NCBI GenBank assembly: GCA_021325255.1
Contig: JAJPHP010000061.1
Coordinates: forward strand, 1 to 9,864
Length of the DNA: 9,864 nucleotides
DNA from: Nitrososphaerota archaeon
GTDB taxonomy: Archaea > Thermoproteota > Nitrososphaeria > Nitrososphaerales > CADDZS01
Direction: 5' to 3'
The notes under the pieces are model-generated. The model made no database searches. It was not told the origin of the DNA and saw only the letters and a list, made by a program, of their open reading frames with translations. Positions 1-6,438 of this stretch are shown here, one piece after another; positions within the stretch are counted from its first letter, which is position 1, and every line of letters begins with the position of its first letter. The translations under genes and the position numbers were made by a program.

Positions 1-453
1 GGAGCTGAGAAAGCTCGCGTCCCAGAGCGATAGGGTAGCATCAGCCATGCGTAACGCAAAGATTCCCCTCCCACCAATATCGCATTGCTAATCCAAAGAT
101 GAATAGTAGGAATGGACTACGAGGAAAAGATAGTAATCCTAGGCGAGGCGAAGAAAATCTGCTCATATCTTTGTCGCGACCTTCCGAGTAAGAAAATAAC
201 TGCCGCCTCAAATTTCAGTCATGCATTGTCATATCCAGAAACCAGTCGTAGAGGAGTATGATCGCGGTATCTTGAAAGCAATGCAACAAACAACTTTGAA
301 AACTGGGTCATAGCGCGGGTGGGAAACTTTCAAAGCGATGAACGTCACACTGATAACCCGCAAGTACGCATTATTTGAGCGAAAGCAGCTTAAGCGGCGA
401 AGAACAAGACAGCGGAAGTAAGAATCTCAGCAAGAAAATCGCGAATATTGTGC
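1..453. other. No confident gene; weak small ORFs
   Basis: I see no recognisable gene here. On the minus strand an ATG at 48 opens a 16-codon frame that runs off the window edge, so a 5'-partial gene is possible but has no convincing ribosome binding site. On the plus strand an ATG at 112 opens a 49-aa frame ending at 261 and an ATG at 221 opens a 30-aa frame ending at 313. Their amino-acid composition is reasonable and the second is offset by one base from the first, so they could be pieces of one frameshifted small gene. None is supported by a family match. Confidence 0.3.
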
Positions 454-804
454 CTAAATTTCCTTCTGTGACTTGTTGGAACGCCACGGCAACCTGTTTT
501 GAAATCCCATAACCATGCCCCGACGGAAAATTACTTCGTATATTCCGATTGCAAGACTGATCGCTAGGCCTATGACTAGGTCTTCGTAGACTTCAATGCG
601 ATAGTTCACCACCCCAAAGCCCAGCACTGCAACTAATGTCACAGCAACGGCACCCGTGAATCCGAACGCCGCTAGCCAACCCCAAGAGACCAAATAGCTT
701 CTGCCGTAGTCTTCAAACCACCCCCTTGAGAGAACTGAGCGACGAACAACCGTTGAGGAAAAACCGAACAAAGGCTCTCTGACCAAAATGATGTCACTTC
801 TCAA
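454..804 (-). CDS. Possible two-helix membrane protein
   Basis: This is a 116-aa frame of unknown function. Residues 1-40 are polar and contain several arginines. Two hydrophobic stretches, roughly residues 45-68 and 75-92, look like transmembrane helices. They are separated by a short acidic loop, and the C-terminal tail is basic (RRG, RSNKSQK), as expected for a cytoplasmic end. The start used is TTG at 804; no ATG lies upstream before the in-frame stop and I see no strong ribosome binding site, so the true start may be internal. The 5' end overlaps a competing plus-strand small ORF beginning at 788, so at most one of the two starts is right. I recognise no family. Confidence 0.45.
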   Translation of the reverse strand: MRSDIILVREPLFGFSSTVVRRSVLSRGWFEDYGRSYLVSWGWLAAFGFTGAVAVTLVAVLGFGVVNYRIEVYEDLVIGLAISLAIGIYEVIFRRGMVMGFQNRLPWRSNKSQKEI

Positions 805-999
805 ATATCCAACAATATCCGAGAATATCGGTTTGTTCGCTGGGTATCTTCGAGAGTTTCTTTGAGATCAGAGTTGGGAATTAGTCAAGTTGATTTTCTT
901 AGCAAAATGCAAGAAATTGAAGGACGTAAGTCAGTAGATCAAATAGTAAACTTGTATTCCCTTTCCGATTGGAAATCGGATGAACGACACCAAGTCTAA
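788..999 (+). pseudogene. Possible frameshifted 70-aa ORF, unknown function
   Basis: An ATG pair at 788/791 opens a short frame ending at TGA 863-865. A second frame, offset as if one base were missing, continues to TAA 997-999. Adding one T in the TTTCTTT stretch at 857-863 would join them into about 70 aa. The joined product would be hydrophilic and helix-prone, with a plausible continuous composition across the junction. No family is recognised, no clear ribosome binding site is visible, and the start overlaps the TTG start of the minus-strand membrane ORF. Chance open frames remain a real alternative. Confidence 0.25.
964..980. repeat. Perfect 7-bp inverted repeat, 3-bp spacer
   Basis: TCCGATT (964-970) is followed by GGA and then AATCGGA (974-980), a perfect dyad. 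It lies inside the possible small ORF 788-999 and about 200 bp before the universal stress protein gene. It could be a protein-binding site or a small RNA hairpin, but a dyad of this size can also occur by chance. Confidence 0.35.
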
Positions 1000-1108
1000 A
1001 GTTGCGAAGTTGAATCTTCTCGCTTTTTTGGAGTTCTTGAATTCGTAGTTGTAGTACACAAAGTAATGTGGACCGTGAAGTATAGCGGGGTAAGCCAGAT
1101 TCCCAAGA

Positions 1109-1121
1109 TTGAGAATCGTCT
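1109..1121 (+). promoter_or_regulatory. Repeated 13-bp element, copy 1 (upstream of usp)
   Basis: TTGAGAATCGTCT occurs here, seven bases before the TATA-like box of the universal stress protein gene. An identical copy at 1699-1711 sits five bases before the TATA-like box of the next gene. The position just upstream of TATA fits an activator site or extended BRE. This is inferred from position and identity only. Confidence 0.4.
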
Positions 1122-1128
1122 ACATTCG

Positions 1129-1134
1129 TTATAT
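1129..1134 (+). promoter_or_regulatory. TATA-like box of usp gene
   Basis: TTATAT lies 51 bases before the TTG start at 1185. With the usual archaeal spacing the transcript would begin near 1158, giving a leader of roughly 25 nt that contains GTGA (1175-1178), a plausible ribosome binding site. Confidence 0.45.
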
Positions 1135-1184
1135 CTGGACAGAACCTTCTTTCATTTTAGCGAATCGAGTTAAAGTGACCAATT

Positions 1185-1610
1185 TTGTTCCCCAGTAGAA
1201 TACTAGTGCCGACCGACGGCTCCGAGAATTCGAAGCGTGCTGTCAGTTTTGCAATCGCCCTTGCAGAAAAACTGAACGCATCAATTGTGTTCCTGAACGT
1301 TGTAGAGATTCCGGTCACTGCATACAGGTATCATCCTGTCGCGGAGGGCCTCTTGGAGGTCTTAGAAGAGGGAGGTCGGAGTCTGCTAGCTGAGTCTGAA
1401 GAGGAGGCAAAATCGAGACACGTGCCATGCGAAATCGTGTTGGCACACGGGGATCCGGCTGGGCGAATACTATCGACCATCAAGACGAAAAAGTGCGATT
1501 CGGTCGTCTTGGGGAAAAGGGGGACGGGTCGCATTGCAAGACTGTTGCTCGGAAGCGTTTCAGACCAAGTCTCGAGGCTAGCCGGAGTGCCAGTGATCAT
1601 AGTAAAGTGA
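1185..1610 (+). CDS. Universal stress protein (UspA family), ATP-binding type
   Basis: This 141-aa protein is full length for a single-domain UspA. The N-terminal beta strand ILVPTDGS (residues 6-13) carries the conserved Asp. The nucleotide-binding signature G-2x-G-9x-G-S is intact: G110, G113, G123 and S124, in GKRGTG...LLGS. The C-terminal strand VPVIIV closes the fold. Such proteins are cytoplasmic, usually dimeric, bind ATP and are induced by stress; the exact target is not known. The start is TTG, chosen because it is the earliest start that gives the standard USP N-terminus (a few residues before the first strand). GTGA at 1175-1178 could be its ribosome binding site. The next gene, a small membrane protein, shares an upstream 13-bp element, suggesting common regulation. 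Confidence 0.95.
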   Translation: MFPSRILVPTDGSENSKRAVSFAIALAEKLNASIVFLNVVEIPVTAYRYHPVAEGLLEVLEEGGRSLLAESEEEAKSRHVPCEIVLAHGDPAGRILSTIKTKKCDSVVLGKRGTGRIARLLLGSVSDQVSRLAGVPVIIVK

Positions 1611-1698
1611 TCTTTCATTCTACTTCAGGTTAGCTATGAATCGGATACTGAATCATAGGTTAGGAAATAAGTAATGGGGTTTTCTCTGATCATCAATG

Positions 1699-1711
1699 TT
1701 GAGAATCGTCT
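1699..1711 (+). promoter_or_regulatory. Repeated 13-bp element, copy 2
   Basis: This is an exact second copy of TTGAGAATCGTCT (copy 1 at 1109-1121), placed just before the TATA-like box TTTTAA at 1717-1722. With one more base (GAGA...TCTC) it forms a small dyad. A shorter match, GAGAATCG, recurs at 1969-1976 before the hydrolase gene. Confidence 0.4.
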
Positions 1712-1716
1712 CAAAA

Positions 1717-1753
1717 TTTTAAGGTGACGATTATCATTAGGATTTTGGGAGGT
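1717..1753 (+). promoter_or_regulatory. TATA-like box and ribosome binding site of small membrane gene
   Basis: TTTTAA at 1717-1722 is the likely TATA element. GGGAGGT at 1747-1753 is a strong Shine-Dalgarno match 12 bases before ATG 1766. It decides the start in favour of ATG 1766 over the in-frame GTG at 1724, which lies almost on the TATA box. Confidence 0.5.
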
Positions 1754-1765
1754 AAAAAGAAAAGA

Positions 1766-1957
1766 ATGTCTCAATTCGACGACTTGCTAATAGCGTACGG
1801 AATTATATTCGGCGCCGCCGCTGGCGTCGTAATCTTTGGAATTACCGGAGACATTATGTGGTTGATGTTTAGCGCTGGTATCGGACTTGTGATCGGACTA
1901 ATCGCGGGCTCACTCTTCCGGAGTCATCCTGACGCGAAGCCACGTACAACACCTTGA
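1766..1957 (+). CDS. Small two-helix membrane protein (63 aa)
   Basis: This 63-aa protein has two hydrophobic, glycine- and alanine-rich segments, roughly residues 8-25 and 29-48, separated by a short acidic turn (GD). A basic, proline-containing tail (RSHPDAKPR) is probably cytoplasmic. No catalytic motif or family is recognised. It lies 155 bp after the universal stress protein gene and appears to have its own promoter with the same 13-bp upstream element as that gene, so a stress-related role is possible but only inferred. The following hydrolase starts about 55 bp after the stop and is in the same frame. Confidence 0.7.
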   Translation: MSQFDDLLIAYGIIFGAAAGVVIFGITGDIMWLMFSAGIGLVIGLIAGSLFRSHPDAKPRTTP

Positions 1958-1960
1958 ATT

Positions 1961-1969
1961 GGGGGGGGG
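1961..1969 (+). repeat. G9 homopolymer
   Basis: A run of nine G bases lies between the stop of the small membrane gene and the hydrolase start. It is unusual for the moderate GC of the window and is prone to slippage. The hydrolase frame is open through the tract, so a change in length would matter only if translation starts before it. Confidence 0.8.
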
Positions 1970-2011
1970 AGAATCGGAACGGGGTTCGCTACCGCGCCAA
2001 TTCATCACGTT

Positions 2012-2853
2012 GTGGTAAATGGCGCCGATCTTTCGTATCTTGAAAGTGGCGCAAGCGACACCGGTGGAAGTAGGAACTCGCTTGTCCTCGTTCACGGCAG
2101 CATCCAGGACTATCGATCGTGGGGTTTTCAAATCGAACCCTTCTCGAAAAATACCGCGTTTTGGCGTACAGCAGGAGGAATCACTATCCTAACAAATGGG
2201 TCGGCTACCCGGACGACTATTCCCTCAAGACAGAAAGGGACGACCTCGTGGCCCTATTAGAAAAGCTTCATATCTCCAAATCTCCCTCGCATTTTGTCGG
2301 TTCCTCCTACGGGGCGTTCTTGTGCCTCCTCGTAGCGAGGGACTATCCGAGACTCGTCTCCTCGCTTGTTCTCGAAGAACCACCGATTCTCTCGCTGCTG
2401 TTCGCGAAAGAACCCGAGGCGTACGAGGCCTCAAAATTGCCATACGAGGACAACGTCGCCAAGCCCTTGAGAAATGGCGGCTATGTTAAAGCTCTGCGTT
2501 ATTTTGTAGACTCTTCGGAAGGCACTGGCGCGTTCAATCATCTGCCGAAGGACGTCCAGTCCATAATGTTGGATAACGCAAGGACTCTCTTGGTCGAGGA
2601 TCCCAAAAAGGAGCGTGACCACTTTTCTTGTACGGATGCGATCGAAATCAAATGCCCGACGTTGGTCGTTCTCGGAGCCGACAGCCCATGGATGTTCAAA
2701 GTCATCAGTAAAGAGCTCGAAGATTGCCTTCCAGATTGCTCCAGCATTTCTATCCGTGACAAATCGCACTCCGTTCACAATCAGAACCAATCAGAGTACA
2801 ACAAGGCGGTCTTGTCGTTTCTGTCCGAACGATGCAGATGTAGCGAGGTGTAA
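2012..2853 (+). pseudogene. Alpha/beta hydrolase, broken by one frameshift
   Basis: Two overlapping frames together encode a typical alpha/beta-hydrolase of about 280 aa. The first (GTG 2012) gives the N-terminal strands and the oxyanion motif LVLVHGS (residues 24-30). The second gives the rest: the strand VLAYSRR, the nucleophile elbow G-S-S-Y-G with Ser99, a cap region, a probable acid Asp224 in LGADSP, and a catalytic His at or near 253 in KSHSVH. The switch falls at the A5 run 2147-2151; one more A would restore a single frame reading PFSKKYRV. All catalytic residues are present, so damage is either recent or a sequencing error. The substrate cannot be predicted. The start is uncertain: GTG 2012 has no strong ribosome binding site, and the frame is open back to 1958. 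Confidence 0.85.
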
Positions 2854-3560
2854 AGGCTGGCCTTATTCCTGAGCCTTCTAGGACTCCCGTCCAAGCCATC
2901 GGTAGTCGTCGCCCACCACTAAATCCGAGGGATCGAGCTCCCTAGTGATTGCCCCGACTGGTCGACCAGATCTGTGAGCAACTGGGTCCGTGGTTCCCGC
3001 AGCGCTTCTAGCGCTCGGTAATCGGTTCGAAGTTCGCGGCGAAAGATAGAATTCCTCGTGATTCAAGGGTTGGACGTCTACGAAACAAGTGGACTCTTCG
3101 AAGAGACACCCAAAAAGGTTCGATGCAGCTGCCGACATTGGGCCGCGTCAGGTTACTATATTTTCTCGTTTCGGCGGCAAAGTTGGGTTTAAGAACTGGG
3201 TTTTAGGTGATGGATTGCTCCCTAACAACAGCAGCCTTCGAGACCGCAGCATGGAATACGCGGGATGGTGCATTGCGATAAGAGGTTAAGCACGGGAACG
3301 TACATTGGTAAAAGCAGCTAGGCGGAGCAGTGTCGCGATTTTTTTCTTCGACTCAGGAAAATCCAGACCGTCGCGATTGTCTTAATCACGGGTCACAGGT
3401 AGAGGCCACGCAAGACCTGATACCGTGACACCCAAAAATTACGGGCCTAGTTATGATGAGGAGTCGGTCTGGGAACCCTCCGAGCCCAAACTCATCATGG
3501 GTTCAAGTATCATACTTTCTGTACGATTTACTGGGCTTGGCTTAGCCTGAACCAACTTTG
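2854..3560. other. Gap of about 700 bp without a convincing gene
   Basis: No frame here shows a recognisable domain. The longest (minus strand, 2878-3138, 86 aa) is polar, has no ribosome binding site and no family resemblance, so I do not call it. The part 2880-3130 looks more GC-rich than the flanks. I found no tRNA-like fold, rRNA or CRISPR repeat. The right part (3392-3498) contains nested inverted repeats that are listed separately. Confidence 0.5.
3392..3498. repeat. Two adjacent inverted-repeat structures
   Basis: Structure one pairs CAGGT (3396-3400) with ACCTG (3415-3419), with an outer GTCA (3392-3395) able to pair with TGAC (3426-3429) across an asymmetric loop. Structure two pairs ATGATGAG (3453-3460) perfectly with CTCATCAT (3491-3498) across 30 nt. 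Inside it TCGG (3464-3467) can pair with CCGA (3480-3483), enclosing a GGGAACCC core. Together they suggest a folded RNA or a decayed small mobile repeat. I could not fit a known RNA family; the ATGATGA box recalls archaeal C/D RNAs, but no CTGA D box is correctly placed. Confidence 0.35.
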
Positions 3561-3902
3561 TTAGAGCCCAAGTTCCCTTGCTCTCTCCGCAAAATTTTCG
3601 AAAGTCCATCCCTCATCATCGTTGAGGTCGGCAATCTTCTTGCCAGTCTTGCAGTAGAACAAGTCCACTAGGGACGAGTATTCCTTCATCAGCCAATAAT
3701 CTCCGATTTCTCTCCCTTGCTGCAATGCTTCATAACGGTTACAGACTGTTCCGTTAGAGAGATAGAACAGTATTGCACCTAGGGCACAGACTTCCTTCTT
3801 TTCCGTGTCTCCGAATCTGCCTTTTACTTGCGTAAGTTCACGGCTGGCTCTATCCCATATCTCGCTTAACTTCCATTCCTGTTGTGTAACCTGAACCTGC
3901 AT
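3561..3902 (-). CDS. 113-aa protein of unknown function
   Basis: The frame starts at ATG 3902 and has no signal peptide or membrane segment. The sequence has two notable parts: a CALGAI segment at residues 39-44 following a charged region, and a C-terminal DLNDDEGWTFENFAERA at about 92-108. The spacing of a Cys-Ala-hydrophobic-Gly segment followed by a late Asn-Asp...Thr-Phe-Glu segment recalls DUF6197-like small proteins of bacteria, but this is a weak impression and no function follows from it. It lies 161 bp downstream of the HEPN gene on the same strand, with its own probable upstream region of three packed palindromes (3926-3959). It could be part of the same accessory module. Confidence 0.7.
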   Translation of the reverse strand: MQVQVTQQEWKLSEIWDRASRELTQVKGRFGDTEKKEVCALGAILFYLSNGTVCNRYEALQQGREIGDYWLMKEYSSLVDLFYCKTGKKIADLNDDEGWTFENFAERARELGL

Positions 3903-3925
3903 GATGAGTTGAACCTGTTGACGAG

Positions 3926-3959
3926 GCCTTAAGGCTTATGCATGCACAACTTCGAAGTT
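3926..3959. promoter_or_regulatory. Three packed palindromes upstream of the 113-aa gene
   Basis: Perfect palindromes GCCTTAAGGC (3926-3935), TGCATGCA (3939-3946) and AACTTCGAAGTT (3948-3959) lie nearly end to end, 24-57 bp before ATG 3902 on the minus strand. That is the region where its TATA box would be expected, so they may be operator sites. No clear TATA box is seen; the best candidate is the AT-rich ATAAG stretch between the first two. Confidence 0.4.
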
Positions 3960-4063
3960 TTGGAAGCTCCGGTACGCTTATGTTAATTTTTGCTCTCATC
4001 ACATCGGACAGAGTTCAGAAGATATCATGTCTCACCTTGCTCGGAAGGAGATTTGCATCTGAA

Positions 4064-5247
4064 TCAGCGATACTTCAGCTTCTCTACTAAATCATCGAAA
4101 CTAGTTGGATCGACTGACTTCTTTCTTCTCAAATGTGTAATACCTTTCTTTGTCGGACCAATCATCTCTCTAACTGATAGCCTGAGTAGCCATGAGACCA
4201 TTTCATAGTCGTAATCCGTTACTCTATCTGAATCCTTTCCTCCCTGCTGATGCGCGAAGCCAGACCTCTTCTTGTAAAGGCGAACTACTTCTCTGTTAAG
4301 TCTCTTTCTTGATTCTGAGCGATTCTTCTTGACGAATTCGTCCTTAACTAGATCTTCGGCAATATTTCCAAGGAAACCGAGGTGCGGGAGGAACTCGAAT
4401 GCGAAAGCGATCCAATACTTATTCTCCCCAAGAAGGAACGCAGTTTTTTCACCGAGCTTCCAGCCGAGATAGTCACGATCATCTCCTGACAAAGGGGTGC
4501 TTCCATTGCTATGACTTTCAGCATAAATTTCACATTGAGAGGTGTATTTTCAGTTATCATTCCAAAGGTGTCGATGGCAGCAATGATTCTCTGTTCAAGC
4601 TCCGAGGGGTTGTACTTACGAAGGATAAGTGTCATGTCATCCACAGCTTGTTCATCATTCGGCATTCTTCCAATGAAATGAGGAACTTCCACAATTCGAT
4701 AGTGTTGCTTTTCTTCCGTCGTATCGGAGAGCATATAGAATCCGGAATCAGGCAGGAACCCAAAGGAGTCAATGAATCCCTTCGAAAATTCAGCGGATTC
4801 GGTCACCAACTCATAAGCATTAATCGCTCGCTTGGCTCCAAGCTGAGCCTTTTCCATCGCGTCTATCCAACCTATGGTTTTGACCTGTAAGCGAAGGAAC
4901 CAGTCTTTCTTCGCCCAATCTGCAGCCGGTTTGACCTTATTCCCATTTTCTGAATGGTATCTTCTATCTGATGAAATGTAATCTCTTGCGTTGGCTGAGA
5001 GTTCTTCTAAGGGCCTTAGCTCTCCGTAACCCAATTCGACTCCGCAGGGGATTCCGGCAACCATGTATGGACCAAAGTAGAATTCGTAATTACGTATCTC
5101 ATGAAGAAGATCCTTTTGTAGAGCTGATTCCAAGTCCTCGCGGCTAACATCCATGATAGACTTTCTCTTTGTCAGCAGCAGAATATCAGAAAAGAACGAA
5201 TGAAGGTCGTTGATGCAGACTCTCTTTCGAAATTGCGAGACTTTCAT
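4064..5247 (-). pseudogene. HEPN-domain protein (Apea-like), frameshifted, IS at its 5' end
   Basis: Two minus-strand frames join into about 394 aa. The first runs from ATG 5247; the second carries the C-terminus to the stop at 4064. The switch lies at 4488-4498, around CCCCTTT on the coding strand; one added base would read EAPLLSGDDRDYLGWKL. The C-terminal third resembles Apea-like HEPN domains: LGWKLGEKTAFLLG, then LYKKRSGFAH with the Rx4H motif (R328, H333), then a helical end. In HEPN families this motif is the RNase active site, often in toxins or antiviral defence. Residues 1-240 are a mixed region of unknown fold (FGPYMVAGIPCGVELGYGE at 58-76). The reading frame is open upstream of 5247 into the terminal repeat of the IS, so the native N-terminus may have been displaced. 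HEPN assignment is probable; function is inference. Confidence 0.75.
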
Positions 5248-5266
5248 TAGTACTTCATATAATTCG

Positions 5267-5299
5267 TGGTCTGTTGAATAACTGAATAATTGTACATTT
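5267..5299 (+). repeat. Left terminal inverted repeat of the IS
   Basis: The outer 17 bases match the reverse complement of 6348-6364 exactly, then similarity falls off with scattered mismatches. It ends 23 bp before the transposase stop codon. Confidence 0.85.
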
Positions 5300-5321
5300 T
5301 CTTTGCTTGTTTTTGATCTTC

Positions 5322-6268
5322 CTACGTCTTCATTCGCATGAAGGCGTTGTATATCGACGCCTTCAGGAAGAGTTCGTTTACCATATTCTCCCATTTCACG
5401 GATTTGATTGATTCGCCAAACGTTCTTTTGAATGAGGAAAAAGCTGATTCTGCCATCCAACGCATTCCGTAACCGTGTTTCTTCCTCCATCTGTCATAAT
5501 TTGGTATTTGTTCCCTGACTGAATTGTCTCTTGGAATGCATTTGCCTGATATGATAGAATTGCTTCTGACTTTGATCACTGGCTCTATCTTCATATCGGA
5601 AAGAGTCTCGAAGTTATCTCTCGAATCGTACCCTCCATCGCCAATCAGTTTCTTAATCTTGGCTTTCTTGGATGCTTCTTCCACAAGAGGTTTCATCATT
5701 TTAGCATCACCAGTGTCTTCCTGAGTTACTTTCATCGAGATAATTTGTTTTGATTTGGTGTCTACAGCAACGTGTATCTTGATGAACCCTTTACGCCCTT
5801 GAGCCACTTCTCCTTGATCCACTCTCCCCTCTGTTTGTCACCTTGATTCCTGTAGAATCGACCGCGATCGTAATTGGTTCATTCAGATCTATCCTCGGAT
5901 CTAGGTCAATCTCTATTTTCGTCACTCTCCACCATATCGTCGTGAAGTCTGGGACGTTTCCTTGTAGTTCCTTGATGTGTTTTGAGAACAGTTTTACGAA
6001 CCCTTCGAGTTGTCTGTACGGCACGAGGTACGCGTGGATGGCTGCGAGCATATTCAGAAATGAGTCTGGATAGGCGTAGCGAGCGTTCTTCCTTTCCCTT
6101 GTTCATCTCCTTGAGTTCGCTTCGCCACGTAGCTAAAAAATCGGTATCGAAAAGCAATTCTCCTCTCTCTCCACTTACTAGCTCATCGCTGTACTCCTTC
6201 CAGGTACTGTACCCCTTTGGGAGAGACGACGACGATTTCTTCTTCTTTTTACTACTATCTTCTGACAA
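5322..6268 (-). pseudogene. IS5-type DDE transposase, at least three frameshifts
   Basis: Joined minus-strand frames give about 315 aa of a DDE transposase. The N-terminal part (TTG start at 6268) includes LLFDTDFLATW. The middle part has PYRQLEGF and the first catalytic Asp in IAVDSTGIK. The C-terminal part has the second Asp in GDGGYDSR and the Glu in AESAFSSFKR. Frame changes occur near 6076-6090 (one extra base; the true reading would give RYAYPDSFLN), near 5821-5828 (an extra AG, before WIKEKWLK) and at the GGG run 5796-5798 of the coding strand (one base missing, before RKGFIKIHVAVD). All three catalytic residues remain in the text of the gene, so decay is modest. It is bounded closely by the terminal repeats. 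Confidence 0.9.
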
Positions 6269-6331
6269 TCTGTACTGGGATCAAAACGAGAAATATAGTT
6301 GGCCATTGACCTTTCGGCCACCCACAAGGAG

Positions 6332-6364
6332 AATTGAACAGATGTTTAGTTATTCAACAGACCA
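6332..6364 (-). repeat. Right terminal inverted repeat of the IS
   Basis: The outer end matches the left repeat exactly over 17 bases and imperfectly over about 33. It lies 64-96 bp upstream of the transposase TTG start. Confidence 0.85.
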
Positions 6365-6367
6365 GAC

Positions 6368-6372
6368 AAAAA
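6368..6372 (-). terminator. Possible T-tract terminator of hsp20-1
   Basis: On the coding (minus) strand this is TTTTT, about 67 nt after the hsp20-1 stop and just before the IS. Archaeal termination needs only a T-tract, but five T bases is a weak signal. Confidence 0.3.
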
Positions 6373-6438
6373 TAGAAGATAGGAATTACGAGGAACATAC
6401 TCTGTTCTTCCCCATAACTCCTATGACTTACCACGTGC

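Larger units (their letters stand above)
5267..6364 (-). mobile_element. IS5-type insertion sequence, about 1.1 kb
   Basis: The element is bounded by inverted terminal repeats whose outer 17 bp are identical: TGGTCTGTTGAATAACT at the left, its reverse complement ending at 6364. Similarity continues with mismatches to about 33 bp. Between them a single transposase gene fills almost the whole length, as in IS5-family elements. No target-site duplication is evident: the left flank ends ...TTCG and the right begins GACA. It sits between hsp20-1 and the HEPN gene, within 20 bp of the ATG of the latter. The transposase is frameshifted, so the copy is probably unable to move by itself. Confidence 0.88.

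Noticed and set aside
2141..2160. Programmed -1 frameshift in the hydrolase
   Set aside because: The A5 run does not form a proper X-XXY-YYZ slippery heptamer in the zero frame, and no family precedent is known to me; an indel is simpler.
2431..2790. 119-aa antisense frame inside the hydrolase
   Set aside because: It lies wholly opposite the well-supported hydrolase coding frame.
3001..3015. AGCGCT-TCT-AGCGCT repeat
   Set aside because: Two six-base palindromes with a three-base spacer and no gene context; chance is the simpler explanation.
2878..3138. 86-aa minus-strand frame
   Set aside because: Polar, low-complexity composition without a ribosome binding site or any domain; probably a chance open frame in a GC-richer stretch.
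3440..3520. tRNA or C/D-box RNA in the inverted-repeat region
   Set aside because: No acceptor stem or T-arm can be formed, and the C-box-like ATGATGA has no correctly placed CTGA D box.
5248..5490. N-terminal extension of the HEPN reading frame to an ATG at 5490
   Set aside because: This part is read from the IS terminal repeat and out of frame through the transposase gene, whose own frame shows clear family motifs; it is a shadow.
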